Source of the DNA: Coprovicinus avistercoris
GTDB taxonomy: Bacteria > Actinomycetota > Coriobacteriia > Coriobacteriales > Atopobiaceae
Reading direction: 5' to 3'
Assembly (NCBI GenBank): GCA_018714895.1
Contig: DVMQ01000013.1
Location: 1 to 49,262 of the forward strand
DNA length: 49,262 bases
The translations under genes and the position numbers were made by a program. Below, in pieces: positions 25,438 through 34,415 of this stretch. Under the pieces are notes generated by a model. That model saw only the letters and a list, made by a program, of their open reading frames with translations, was not told where the DNA came from and made no database searches. Within the stretch, counting starts at the first letter, position 1, and each line of letters opens with the position of its first letter.

Positions 25438-26289
25438 ATGATTCAAGATATTCAGCCGCATCGCTATTCTCATGAGTATCTTCATGATGCTCCCGGAGAG
25501 GAAGATTTCGTTTTAGCTTTCAAGGGAAGAGAAGTATTGGCCTCTCTATCTGCAGATAATAGAATTACTTATCCGCAGGTGAAAGATATGGCGGTGGCTG
25601 ATCCTCAAAGTCTTGTTCGTCTTTTTACCGTGGACGACCAGACATACTATCTCTGGTATGCAACAGAACCGCCAACGCCATGCGATCCTTTTGAATGGAT
25701 ATCGGTTGCTGCATTTCGCGATGCTCATCCGATGTGGGAATGTTTTGCTGGCATTACCGGATTACATCTCTGGGGTTGGTACAACTCGAATCGCTTTTGC
25801 GGGAAATGTGGTCACCCCATGAGACTTTTTGCTCCGGAGCGAGCAATGGAGTGTCCTGAATGCGGGTTCCTCAGTTTCCCAAGGATTTCTCCGGCTGTTA
25901 TTGTGGGGCTTACCGATGGGCATGACCGTATCGTTATGAGCCGATATGCTGGTCGTGATTATAAAGACGTGGCATTGCTTGCTGGTTTTATTGAGATAGG
26001 TGAGACGCCAGAAGATGCGGTACGCCGTGAAGTCATGGAAGAAGTCGGTCTGGAGGTTAAGAATATTCGATATGCGGGGAGCCAACCATGGGGGATGGAT
26101 GGCGATTTACTCCTGGGATATTATGCCGATGTAACTGGAGATTCGGAGATTAGTTCTATAGATACTGATGAGCTTGCGGTGGCTCGTTGGGTTGATAGAG
26201 CAGAGATTTCTCCTGTTCCAAATACGCGTACACTCACCTATGACATGATTGAACGATTCCGCTGTGGTAAAGAAACACCACGTCAATAG
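25438..26289 (+). CDS. nudC: NAD+ diphosphatase / RNA deNADding enzyme NudC
   Basis: A 283-residue Nudix hydrolase. The zinc ribbon CGKCGHPMRLFAPERA with CPECG stands before the catalytic domain. The Nudix box reads GFIEIGETPEDAVRREVMEEVGL, shown by its G-x5-E and R-E-x-x-E-E-x-G parts, and SQPWG takes the place of the NudC signature SQPWPFPxS. NudC cleaves NAD(H) and removes NAD caps from RNA. The frame is open back to 25339, but ATG 25438 has GAGGGG in front and avoids overlap with the divergent MGMT-like gene. The changed residues after SQPW (GMDGD) are unusual. Confidence 0.92.
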   Translation: MIQDIQPHRYSHEYLHDAPGEEDFVLAFKGREVLASLSADNRITYPQVKDMAVADPQSLVRLFTVDDQTYYLWYATEPPTPCDPFEWISVAAFRDAHPMWECFAGITGLHLWGWYNSNRFCGKCGHPMRLFAPERAMECPECGFLSFPRISPAVIVGLTDGHDRIVMSRYAGRDYKDVALLAGFIEIGETPEDAVRREVMEEVGLEVKNIRYAGSQPWGMDGDLLLGYYADVTGDSEISSIDTDELAVARWVDRAEISPVPNTRTLTYDMIERFRCGKETPRQ

Positions 26290-26307
26290 CATAGTTTTAG
26301 GTATGAA

Positions 26308-26360
26308 AAATGCTCTAGTGAAGACTTTCTCATGTAAGAATATCTTGCACTAGAGCATTT
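26308..26360. terminator. Bidirectional terminator between nudC and the esterase
   Basis: AAATGCTCTAGTG at 26308-26320 pairs perfectly with CACTAGAGCATTT at 26348-26360 around a 27-base loop. It lies between two genes that converge, with A/T tracts at both ends of the stem. Confidence 0.65.
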
Positions 26361-26394
26361 GTTTGATTAGAGCTTTTGTTCGATGCTCAAATGG

Positions 26395-27672
26395 TTATTT
26401 AGAAGTAGTACCAGAGCTCTTCTTAGTGGCCGTTCTTTTTGCTGCAGTTGTTTTTGTTGTAGCGGTGCCTGCGGGTTTTGCTGCGGTCTTGGTAGTTTTC
26501 TTTTCGGTTGCTGTAGTTTTAGCCACGCTCGAACTTACCTTTGCAGCTGATTTTGCTTTAGAGGCAGTTGCAGTTTTTGTAGTGACCGACTTTTTTGCAG
26601 GGCTTGTCTTTTTAGTAGACGAGGATTTTGCAGCAGTTGTTTTGGATGTGCTGGCTGTTGTCTTCTTAGCGGCACCAGTTTTGCTTGTTGTCGTTTTTGC
26701 TGTTGCTGCTTTAGTGGTGCTCGATTTTTGCGTAGAAGAAGCGCTGGTTGCTTTCTTGCTGGTCTTCTTAGCGGTGGGTTTTGTAACGGGCTTTGTTGCA
26801 GGTGCAGGTGCTGGAGTTGCCATAACGGCTGCTGCTTTGGCTGCCGCCTTTTGTGCTGCTTTTGCAGGCTCTGTGCTTACAGGAATCTCTTCCTTTGTTG
26901 CAGGGGTCTGCTCAGCACTTTCTGCGGGGACCTTATCGAGGACAAGTGGGAGGAAATAACGAATCTGTTTATGCCACCAAGGCCAATCGTGTGAAACGTC
27001 GTCGCCCCAGTAATCACACCAGGCATCAATGCCCTTGTCTCGGAAAGCGGCATCAAGAAGGCCTTGTGTACGAACCGACTCATCTTCCCAAGCGCCTTGG
27101 CCTGCGCAAAGAATAATCTGGCGCTTGTTATAAAGATCGACATAGGGGTGATCTGAAGCCATGTTAGGCAAGAATGTTGTTGGAGCATTGAGATAGAGTG
27201 TCTCGTTCATCCAGTCGCCAAAGAAATCGGCTGAATCGTACGTACCCGACAGGGCAATGCAACCCTGGAATAAATCAGGGCGACGCAGCATGAGAATGAC
27301 TGCTTGTGTTGCGCCAAGGCTTGTGCCAGCGAGAAGCGGACGAAGTTGAGAGCCATTCGTTTGGTGTACGAGTGGTACTACTTCGTCACAAACATAGCGA
27401 TAGTATGCTTCTTGCGTTTCAGCGCGCTGCTCGTTATTGCCGTTGGTGTTAGACCATGTCTCAGCATCAACGGAATCAAGGCAAAAGAGCTGAATTTGAT
27501 TTGATTCCAGGTAGTCAGCTAGAACATCAATCATGCCGAAATCTTCCCAGTTGCTTGCCATGGCATTCTGAGAAGGAAAGACAATGATGGGGTAGCCGGC
27601 CTCACCGTGAACTGTTACATGCATCTCCCTCTTGAGGTTGACGCTGTTTTGCAGAATCTGATCCTTCTTCAT
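26395..27672 (-). CDS. Esterase-like hydrolase fused to a histone-H1-like basic tail
   Basis: Residues 1-245 form an alpha/beta hydrolase of the putative-esterase family: GYPIIVFPSQNAMASNWED, nucleophile elbow AGTSLGAT with S118, CIALSGTYD, and H228 in DDVSHDWPWW as the likely catalytic His. Residues 250-425 are nearly all Lys, Ala, Thr, Ser and Pro, with repeated AKKT, TTKT and AAK units like eukaryotic histone H1 or bacterial HupB/Hc1 tails. No signal peptide is seen, so the protein is probably cytosolic and the tail could bind nucleic acid or another polyanion. The tail runs in frame to the stop with no sign of frameshift. The first ATG is preceded only by a weak GGAAC. The hydrolase half is secure in fold; the substrate and tail role are unknown. 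Confidence 0.85.
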   Translation of the reverse strand: MKKDQILQNSVNLKREMHVTVHGEAGYPIIVFPSQNAMASNWEDFGMIDVLADYLESNQIQLFCLDSVDAETWSNTNGNNEQRAETQEAYYRYVCDEVVPLVHQTNGSQLRPLLAGTSLGATQAVILMLRRPDLFQGCIALSGTYDSADFFGDWMNETLYLNAPTTFLPNMASDHPYVDLYNKRQIILCAGQGAWEDESVRTQGLLDAAFRDKGIDAWCDYWGDDVSHDWPWWHKQIRYFLPLVLDKVPAESAEQTPATKEEIPVSTEPAKAAQKAAAKAAAVMATPAPAPATKPVTKPTAKKTSKKATSASSTQKSSTTKAATAKTTTSKTGAAKKTTASTSKTTAAKSSSTKKTSPAKKSVTTKTATASKAKSAAKVSSSVAKTTATEKKTTKTAAKPAGTATTKTTAAKRTATKKSSGTTSK

Positions 27673-28055
27673 CTAAGAGTTCCAATCTCTGCGAGTTTGC
27701 CGGAACTACAGCCTCCCCCCGGGGGCTGTTACCCTTCCATACTAGCAATGACCTGCTCTTACGTCAGAAAATGACTGCAAATTGAAACGTTTATTGGGGC
27801 ATTTTTTGAAGTGTGCAGTCTTGCTTCATGTCCTGAGTACTGAAAGATTACCCCTATCTATCAGGCATTTATTTCTTATGTCTTATCGCAATAGTAATGC
27901 TGGTATTAATCGATTTACTATGATGAGTATGAGGAGGCACAGACAAGGTGAGTTTCTCTTTAGTCATCAAAACACTCGCAATTAATCAAAGCAACTATCT
28001 CTATGATTGAGCATAGATGCTCTACTCGGTATGTCTAGCGAGAAAGGAATTCAGC
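27673..28055. other. Intergenic gap between esterase and DJ-1 genes
   Basis: A 383-base gap between divergent genes. It holds a GC-rich imperfect inverted repeat at 27708-27729 (ACAGCC-T-CCCCCCGG-GGGCTGT), 36 bases before the esterase ATG on the minus strand, and a possible 20-residue plus-strand frame at 27948-28010. I find no convincing promoter pair. A longer plus-strand frame at 27782-27985 shows no family features. Confidence 0.4.
27948..28010 (+). CDS. Possible 20-residue peptide upstream of the DJ-1 gene
   Basis: GAGGAGG at 27931-27937 is a textbook ribosome binding site ten bases before a GTG that opens MSFSLVIKTLAINQSNYLYD and then stops. There is no other reason for such a site in this gap. 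The peptide ends 45 bases before the DJ-1 start. Spacing is slightly long, and chance is possible. Confidence 0.2.
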   Translation: MSFSLVIKTLAINQSNYLYD

Positions 28056-28640
28056 ATGATTGAGGAAAAGGATCATCCTCGTGTTGCAGTTATGTTTGCA
28101 GAGGGTTTGGAAGAAGTAGAAGGTCTTACGGTTGTAGATCTTCTGTTTCGTGCACATATTTCATGTGACATGGTATCTATCGCAGCCGATTGCACGATTA
28201 CTTCTTCTCATAACGTGAAGCTGACCTGTCATCGAAGCATATATGATGCAGATTTCTCCTTTAACGACTACAACATGATTGTTCTTCCAGGAGGTATTCC
28301 TGGCACCCCAAACCTTCGAGCTTGTGAGCCGTTATGCGAAGCACTGAAAGATTTTGCGCAACGCGGTTTGCTTATTGGTGCTATTTGTGCCGCACCTTTT
28401 ATTCTTGCTGAGCTTGGCTTGCTCGATGGACGTATGGCAACTTCAAATCCGGGCTTCCAGCATGTTTTGGGAGAGCACGGTGCTCATGTAGTTGCTGATA
28501 AACCCGTTGTTGCTGATGGTTCCTTCATAACAAGCCAAGGTATGGGAACCGCTATCGATTTTGCTTTGACGATTATCTCTGTGCTTGCCGATGATGATGC
28601 AGTGCAAGATGTTCGTACCAAAATTGTTGATATGCGGTAG
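28056..28640 (+). CDS. DJ-1/PfpI family protein (YajL-like)
   Basis: A 194-residue DJ-1 superfamily protein: VAVMFAEGLEEVEGLTVVDLL at the start carries the conserved Glu of the nucleophile site, IVLPGGIPGTPNL follows, and the nucleophile is C111 in GAICAAP. This places it with YajL/DJ-1 rather than with the PfpI proteases. Reported roles are protection against oxidative and electrophilic stress; claims of deglycase activity are disputed. ATG 28056 with GAAAGGAA before it is chosen over an in-frame start at 28017. It converges with the ABC transporter gene, leaving two bases between stop codons. Confidence 0.92.
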   Translation: MIEEKDHPRVAVMFAEGLEEVEGLTVVDLLFRAHISCDMVSIAADCTITSSHNVKLTCHRSIYDADFSFNDYNMIVLPGGIPGTPNLRACEPLCEALKDFAQRGLLIGAICAAPFILAELGLLDGRMATSNPGFQHVLGEHGAHVVADKPVVADGSFITSQGMGTAIDFALTIISVLADDDAVQDVRTKIVDMR

Positions 28641-28642
28641 GG

Positions 28643-31600
28643 CTACTCACTCCTTAAAGCTTCTACTGGATCGCGACGAGATGCGGCTGAGGCAGGTATT
28701 AAGCCGGCTATTACCGTCAGGATGACGCTAATAGAAATCAGGCTTAATGCTGCCGAAGCCGGGAGACTCATAATTGAATCTACGGCGAAGGCATGTAACA
28801 CCCAGGCATTAACTGGAATAGAAACTAGTTCTACCACCGCTATTGCAAATACACCTGCAATAAGTCCTTCAATAAAAGTTTCTGCATTAAATACGCTGGC
28901 GACATTACGTTTTGATGCGCCCATGGCTCGCAGGATGCCAATTTCTTTTCGACGTTCGAGCACTGATATATACGTGATAATGCCAATCATAATTGAACTT
29001 ACAACCAGAGAAATACTTACAAAGGCAATGAGCACTAATGAGATCATGTCGACAATGTCGGTAACGCTGCTCATAAGAACACCCATATAGTCCGTATACG
29101 TAATGGTGCTATCGGGTTTGCCTTCCGCTTCCATCCGATCGTTATATGCATCTATGGCAGTGAGCACGCGTTCCTTTGCTTCAAAGTTAATGGGGTAAAT
29201 ACGGATGGAAACCGGGTCGTTGATATTGGCATAACCCAGTGTCGAGAGATTGTTTTCGTAGGTAAGCATACTGGCATTGGCATAGCTGGTAAGCATTGAA
29301 GAGAGATCATCAGCTGTCATAGAGAAACCAATTGCATTTGCAAAAGCATTTCCATCGATAGTGAGAGCATTTTGCATTCCAGCGGCAAGCTGTGTTGCGT
29401 AGGCCTGCGCAGATTGGCCCATAGCGTTACTGAGCTGTGCTTGAAGTTGTTCACCAACCTGCTGTGCGATAGCATTACCGAGTTTTTCTGCTACCTCTGT
29501 GGTGGCAGACGTAAAGTATGGTGCAAGGTCCTGCTCAACATAGCTCATGAGCTCTTGTTCCAAGCGTTCCCTTACTGGATCCCCGGCAATGCCAGCAATC
29601 TTGGAAAGCAGCTGTTGGGCCTCGTCGGTGGCGAGATATGCCTGAAGCTGTGCTCCCAGTTGAGAGGAAAAATTAGGATCGGTAGGATCGAGCCCTCCAC
29701 CGTTTTCTGGACGGCTGGTCCAAATAAGAAAACCTTGAACGAGTTGAGCGGCTGTTTCTGAGACTTCTTCAGTTTGTTCTGGGGTGAGTGGGGAATCAGT
29801 TGCCAAACCTTCCAAAATGGCAGAGAAGTCTGGTACCGGAACATGAGCAGCAATACTGCTCATATCAATTTGAGAGCTAATACCAGAAAGATCTATATCA
29901 ATGGATCCCAGGTTAAGACCGGAGAAATCAAATCCCGAAAGATTGAGACTGTCTCCGAGTGCGGAAGCATCAAATGAAAAAGCGTTTTGAAGGGCCTGTT
30001 CATCAACGGTAAACATGCTGGATAAATCGAGGCCGCTGGTACCCTCTTCGCGCAGTTGCTCAAAAGATTTACCAGTAAATACATCGATGTCAGGATGAGC
30101 AAGTTGTTCCTGAACAATCTGAGAATTTGCCGCACGATCTATAAGTGCTTGTGTCAGCTCGGGAGTATAAGCAACGCCTTGCGAGAGGGCGGTCGCATTT
30201 GCGGTGGGTTTAGGCTGGACAATACCAACAATATGCAGGTCAATACCATTATCGAGTGCCTGGCTCATGTAGGCGCTGTCGTTTGACATGTCTGTCCAGC
30301 CGCCTGTTTCAGTGTTCTTTCGCCATACGTCGGCAGGGCTCAGGACTTTAAAGCTCAGATTAAGAGCATCATCGTAGCTCAGAGAAATATTTTCATGATC
30401 GGGTACTTGCACTTCTTCGGCATTCATCATTGAGTCCATCATGCTATCCAACTCAGTGGGATCAAGAATGCCAAGGCCGTAAAGTGTGTAGTCTGTGAGT
30501 GTGCCATTTGAACCAAGAACGAGAACTGCTTCATTTGTGCCTTCGGCCCAACGTCCTGCTACTACATCATATTGTTCGTTGAGAAGTTCCTGATCATCGA
30601 GCATTTCACTAAACACTCCGGAACTCATACCGTAGCTCGCTACCGTAGTTGATGAAGAGCCACTGCTCATAGCTGTGCTCAAAGCATCAGGACTTAACTG
30701 TTCGGGTTCTGCTGAGGTAGCTGAATAAACAAGTGGTGTAATGCCATAGTCATATTGAATGGCATTTACGTCACCTGCTAAGCCGCCTTCATCAAGAAAC
30801 TTTTTGAAACTTGTGAGATCGTTTGAGCGAACGCTAGCAAACATGTCCCCAAGAACCATTACACCGGGAATGTTTTGATCATCAGAAGATACTGCTTGTG
30901 TTGTTGAGGATTGGTTTTGAGAAGCTTCTGTATCGGCTTCCTCAGTTCCAGAGGTGAGAAGTCCTGTGAAATCATAGCTTTGCTTCGTAATGGAGAGTGG
31001 GTAGGTTGAGAGGGTGTCTTCCTCCACCTTGGCAATGTAGTTATTGACACCTGTCGACAATGCCAAAATAGCAGCAATACCAATAATGCCAATAGATCCT
31101 GCAAATGCCGTCATGAAGGTGCGGCCTTTTTTGGTGAGTAAGTTATTGGCAGACAAGGCAAGTGCGGTCAAGAAACTCATTGAAGCTCGTTGTTGCTTTT
31201 CCTTCTTTTCAGAAGGTGCATCAAGCTCGTCATTTTCACTTTGTGTGTGATTGCTACCCTCGGCATCTGAATCATCCGGTATATAGGGATTCGAATCATC
31301 CACGATGTGACCATCGGTAAGCTGGACAATGCGTGTTGCATAGTCATGTGCAAGTTGAGGATTGTGGGTGACCATAATCACCAGACGATCACGGGCAACT
31401 TCTGCAAGGATGTCCATCACTTGCACACCAGTTTCCGTGTCAAGCGCACCTGTTGGTTCATCGGCGAGCACTACATCAGGATCGTTAACAAGAGCGCGAG
31501 CAATGGCCACTCGCTGCATTTGGCCACCGGAAAGCTGATTGGGCTTTTTGTTGGCGTGTTCGGCAAGTCCCACGCGATCAAGTGCTGCTAAAGCTCGCTC

Positions 31601-31957
31601 GCGGCGCTCTGCTCGTCCAACGCCTGACAACGTAAGAGCGAGTTCCACATTAGCGAGGACAGTTTGATGGGGGATGAGGTTATAGCTCTGGAAGACAAAA
31701 CCAATACGGTGATTGCGATACGTATCCCAATCGGCATCGCGATAGTTCTCAGTGGAGATACCATCAACAATAATGGTGCCTTTATCGGCCCGATCAAAAC
31801 CACCCAGAATGTTAAGAAAGGTGGTTTTGCCGGATCCTGAGGGACCTAAGACGGCAACAAATTCGCTATCGCGAAAAGCAATAGAGACATTATCAAGAGC
31901 CTGCTGAACAAAATCACCTGTTTTATATGATTTACAGATGCCTGAGATCTGTATCAC
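28643..31957 (-). CDS. Giant MacB-like ABC transporter: ATPase fused to FtsX-type permease
   Basis: A 1104-residue fusion. Residues 1-225 are a LolD/MacB-class ATPase: GPSGSGKTTFLN (Walker A), QLSGGQMQRVAIARAL (signature), VVLADEPTGALD (Walker B) and MVTHNP (H-loop). After an acidic linker a first membrane helix lies near 275-300 (GSIGIIGIAAILALSTG). A very long outside region of about 650 residues follows, with a stretch of repeated Leu/Asp/Ser units (LNLSGFDFSGLNLGSIDIDL) near the middle. Three helices at the C-terminus form the FtsX domain, with ERRKEIGILRAMGASKRNV and SRRDPVEALRSE. MacB itself has only about 200 outside residues. The start is GTG with GGGAGG five bases before it. It may move peptides or lipoproteins, or act mechanically on the wall; the substrate is unknown. 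Confidence 0.9.
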   Translation of the reverse strand: MIQISGICKSYKTGDFVQQALDNVSIAFRDSEFVAVLGPSGSGKTTFLNILGGFDRADKGTIIVDGISTENYRDADWDTYRNHRIGFVFQSYNLIPHQTVLANVELALTLSGVGRAERRERALAALDRVGLAEHANKKPNQLSGGQMQRVAIARALVNDPDVVLADEPTGALDTETGVQVMDILAEVARDRLVIMVTHNPQLAHDYATRIVQLTDGHIVDDSNPYIPDDSDAEGSNHTQSENDELDAPSEKKEKQQRASMSFLTALALSANNLLTKKGRTFMTAFAGSIGIIGIAAILALSTGVNNYIAKVEEDTLSTYPLSITKQSYDFTGLLTSGTEEADTEASQNQSSTTQAVSSDDQNIPGVMVLGDMFASVRSNDLTSFKKFLDEGGLAGDVNAIQYDYGITPLVYSATSAEPEQLSPDALSTAMSSGSSSTTVASYGMSSGVFSEMLDDQELLNEQYDVVAGRWAEGTNEAVLVLGSNGTLTDYTLYGLGILDPTELDSMMDSMMNAEEVQVPDHENISLSYDDALNLSFKVLSPADVWRKNTETGGWTDMSNDSAYMSQALDNGIDLHIVGIVQPKPTANATALSQGVAYTPELTQALIDRAANSQIVQEQLAHPDIDVFTGKSFEQLREEGTSGLDLSSMFTVDEQALQNAFSFDASALGDSLNLSGFDFSGLNLGSIDIDLSGISSQIDMSSIAAHVPVPDFSAILEGLATDSPLTPEQTEEVSETAAQLVQGFLIWTSRPENGGGLDPTDPNFSSQLGAQLQAYLATDEAQQLLSKIAGIAGDPVRERLEQELMSYVEQDLAPYFTSATTEVAEKLGNAIAQQVGEQLQAQLSNAMGQSAQAYATQLAAGMQNALTIDGNAFANAIGFSMTADDLSSMLTSYANASMLTYENNLSTLGYANINDPVSIRIYPINFEAKERVLTAIDAYNDRMEAEGKPDSTITYTDYMGVLMSSVTDIVDMISLVLIAFVSISLVVSSIMIGIITYISVLERRKEIGILRAMGASKRNVASVFNAETFIEGLIAGVFAIAVVELVSIPVNAWVLHAFAVDSIMSLPASAALSLISISVILTVIAGLIPASAASRRDPVEALRSE

Positions 31958-32191
31958 GTATGCCTCCCGAAAATGTAATAAACGTTGCGCTCACTGTAGC
32001 GCATAGTGCTTGTCGGGACTCTACCTCAAAAGCGAGAACTTGGTAATACACATAGATATACGCTTGTCCTAAAAAAGAACTAGAAACAATACAGGGTCAA
32101 TCTGCAAGAGAGTAAAATCATACTAACGCATGAAGAACTGCTGTTATGCAAAGTTTGTATCGGGCGCTTCTACCCTTACGATTGGAGAGGT

Positions 32192-33241
32192 ATGGAACCC
32201 ATTCGTTTTGCAAGTATTGGCACAAGTCACATCGCAGAAGTTTTTCTTGACGCGGTCTCAACGCTTCCTGAAGACATTGCCTACGTTGGCTGCTATTCCC
32301 GCTCTCTTGAGAAGGCACAGGAATTTGGTTCGGCTCATGGAGCCCATTTGTTTTTTGACGACCTTGATAAACTCGGTGCTTGTGAAGAGATAGACGCTGT
32401 TTATATAGCAAGCCCTAATACACTTCATTATGAGCAAGCTCTTCGTCTTTTACGTGCAGGTAAGCATGTATTACTTGAGAAGCCCTTCTGCCCAACATAT
32501 AAAGAGGGCCTTGAGGTTTTTCAAGTTGCACATGAATCGGGCGTACAAATCATGGAAGGGTTGCGCTCCATCCATGATCCAGGTTTTGGTGTTGTAAGAG
32601 ATACCATGAAATCTATTGGTACCACTCGTTCAGCAACCATCCGTTTTTCAAAGTTCTCCGGTCGTTGGGAGCTTTTGCAGTCCGGGCAGACACCTTCATG
32701 TTTTGATCCTCGCCGTGCTGGTGGATCACTGTTGGATATTGGTATCTATACGGTAGAGTTTGCTATTGGCCTTTTTGGCGCGCCTGATACAGTGCAGGCA
32801 ACAGGCGTGCTTGTGGATGTTCCTGGCATTGATACAGCGCTGCCATACCATCAAATTGATGTTTCTGGACAGGCCTTATTAGGCTACAAAGACAAGGTTG
32901 TAAATCTTTCTTGGGGTAAAACCTCTGATAATCATATTCCTTCTCAAATTGAAGGAGAAAAGGGCACCATTCTCATTACAACCGAATCGGATCCTCGTGC
33001 AGTTTCTCTTGTCATTCCAAAGCCCATTACTGGCGCCTGGGGAATGGGTGAAGGTGTAGAGCATCCCTTAGATGTTGAAGATGCACCAAATAACATCGCC
33101 TGCGAGCTCAAAGATTTTGTGGCTGGTTTGCGTGGACAGGACGCAGAGATTATGTCCATTGAAGAATCCGAGCGTGTAACCCTTGAATCTCTCCGAGTGA
33201 TGGACCAGATTCGTGAGCAAATCGGTGTTATCTTCGCGTAA
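32192..33241 (+). CDS. Gfo/Idh/MocA-family oxidoreductase
   Basis: A 349-residue NAD(P)-dependent sugar or cyclitol dehydrogenase-like protein. The Rossmann start IRFASIGTSHIAEVFLDAV differs from the usual G-x-G-x-x-G, with G-T-S-H-I in its place. The family's EKPF segment (HVLLEKPFCPT) is intact and GGSLLDIGIYTVEFAIGLFG is the usual helix of the C-terminal domain. GGAGAGG precedes the ATG. It converges with the lipid kinase gene, 14 bases apart. No sugar operon surrounds it, so the substrate remains open. Confidence 0.9.
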   Translation: MEPIRFASIGTSHIAEVFLDAVSTLPEDIAYVGCYSRSLEKAQEFGSAHGAHLFFDDLDKLGACEEIDAVYIASPNTLHYEQALRLLRAGKHVLLEKPFCPTYKEGLEVFQVAHESGVQIMEGLRSIHDPGFGVVRDTMKSIGTTRSATIRFSKFSGRWELLQSGQTPSCFDPRRAGGSLLDIGIYTVEFAIGLFGAPDTVQATGVLVDVPGIDTALPYHQIDVSGQALLGYKDKVVNLSWGKTSDNHIPSQIEGEKGTILITTESDPRAVSLVIPKPITGAWGMGEGVEHPLDVEDAPNNIACELKDFVAGLRGQDAEIMSIEESERVTLESLRVMDQIREQIGVIFA

Positions 33242-33255
33242 GGACTCTCTGTGTT

Positions 33256-34233
33256 CTAAAGTGCAGGGAAGGGCATAACAGATGCATCGGGGAAGCTCTG
33301 ATCAGGTTCAGTTGCTTCCCCGCGATAGCGACTAAGTCCATCAACAATGATGCGATTTACGCCAGGTAAAACCTCTGCATGATAAGCTGTGACAGCATCT
33401 TCCATTGGATCGCCATCAATCTGCAGAGGAATGGGATCGGAGGATACCACATCGATCGATCGTCCTCTAAAGCTTTCGATGTGAGGGCGTGCACGCTTAG
33501 TTCCAGCTTTATCAAAAAGCACAGCTGCGCCTGTCTGGAGCAACTCAACAGGTTGCGAAACCTCTAAAACTATGACATCGAGAAAACCATCGGTCATTGA
33601 GTTGTTAGGAATGATCTCTATTTCATTTTGAATCATGGCGTTATTTGCCACGATACAAGCAATGCCAACACGCTCATGTACGATCCCATCAACGGTAATA
33701 GTGAAGTGCGTAACCGTTGGATTGAGATTAGAAAGGGCGGCGGCAAAGTAGGCTGCCTCACCTAAACTCTGTTTATTTATTGCAGCCGTTCGCATGAGAT
33801 CGGCATCATAGCCAGTGCCTGACATCATGCAGAACCCCTTTGTACGCTTGGTGCCATCTGGAGCGATCCAACTCATCTCACCGAGATCGGTTTGGATGGT
33901 GCGGCATTTTCGACAAGCCCTTGCGATTGAAGCAGGTTCAGGCGCATTGCCGAGATTGATAAAGGTGAGGTTGGAAGTTCCTGAAGGAAAAATGCAGGTA
34001 GGAATGGAGCGATTGCGCAAGGCATAGAGAAGCGATGCCATTGTGCCATCCCCGCCAGAAAGTACAACTAAATCGTAATTGTCTACATCAGAAACAACAT
34101 CTTCAGGCAAAAAGTCACGGTTGGGAACACGAAACGTTGCCTCATCTCCTGCATGAAGCAATGCTCGTTGAAATTCATAAATGGCGTCAGAACCAAAGCC
34201 TGACATCTGGTTATGAATGATTAGTGCCCTCAC
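33256..34233 (-). CDS. Diacylglycerol/sphingosine kinase-like lipid kinase
   Basis: With GTG 34233 as start the product is 325 residues, opening MRALIIHNQMSGFGSDAI, the normal family start, with GGAAGGG seven bases in front. The frame is open to 34449, but that extension would overlap the first bases of the RNase D gene on the other strand and has no ribosome binding site. Catalytic-domain motifs are VVLSGGDGTMASLL (nucleotide loop), IFPSGTSNLTF (usually PxGTxNd) and MSGTGYDADL. It should phosphorylate a lipid such as diacylglycerol or undecaprenol using ATP at the inner membrane face. The 180-base gap to rnd holds both promoters. Confidence 0.88.
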   Translation of the reverse strand: MRALIIHNQMSGFGSDAIYEFQRALLHAGDEATFRVPNRDFLPEDVVSDVDNYDLVVLSGGDGTMASLLYALRNRSIPTCIFPSGTSNLTFINLGNAPEPASIARACRKCRTIQTDLGEMSWIAPDGTKRTKGFCMMSGTGYDADLMRTAAINKQSLGEAAYFAAALSNLNPTVTHFTITVDGIVHERVGIACIVANNAMIQNEIEIIPNNSMTDGFLDVIVLEVSQPVELLQTGAAVLFDKAGTKRARPHIESFRGRSIDVVSSDPIPLQIDGDPMEDAVTAYHAEVLPGVNRIIVDGLSRYRGEATEPDQSFPDASVMPFPAL

Positions 34234-34415
34234 TTCACGCCCTTCCGTTTTCTGATCACCCGCAAAAAATGTTGTTATGGCATATGATACGAACGGAACC
34301 GCACGAGGTCGATTCATGCGCTCTGCCATCTTTGAGAGCGGAGTGTGCAATGGAACGACTTTGTATAGTAGCGGTTTTTGCTCAAAACTGAAACCGAACC
34401 ATTTAAGGACTGCAC

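Noticed and set aside
26363..26959. Plus-strand Val/Ala/Phe-rich frame of 198 codons
   Set aside because: It is the exact antisense of the Lys/Ala/Thr-coding tail of the esterase; the hydrophobic look is a by-product of AAG/GCA/ACA codons read backwards, and there is no ribosome binding site.
27782..27985. Plus-strand frame of 67 codons in the gap before the DJ-1 gene
   Set aside because: Arg/His/Leu-rich composition without family features and no ribosome binding site before its start.
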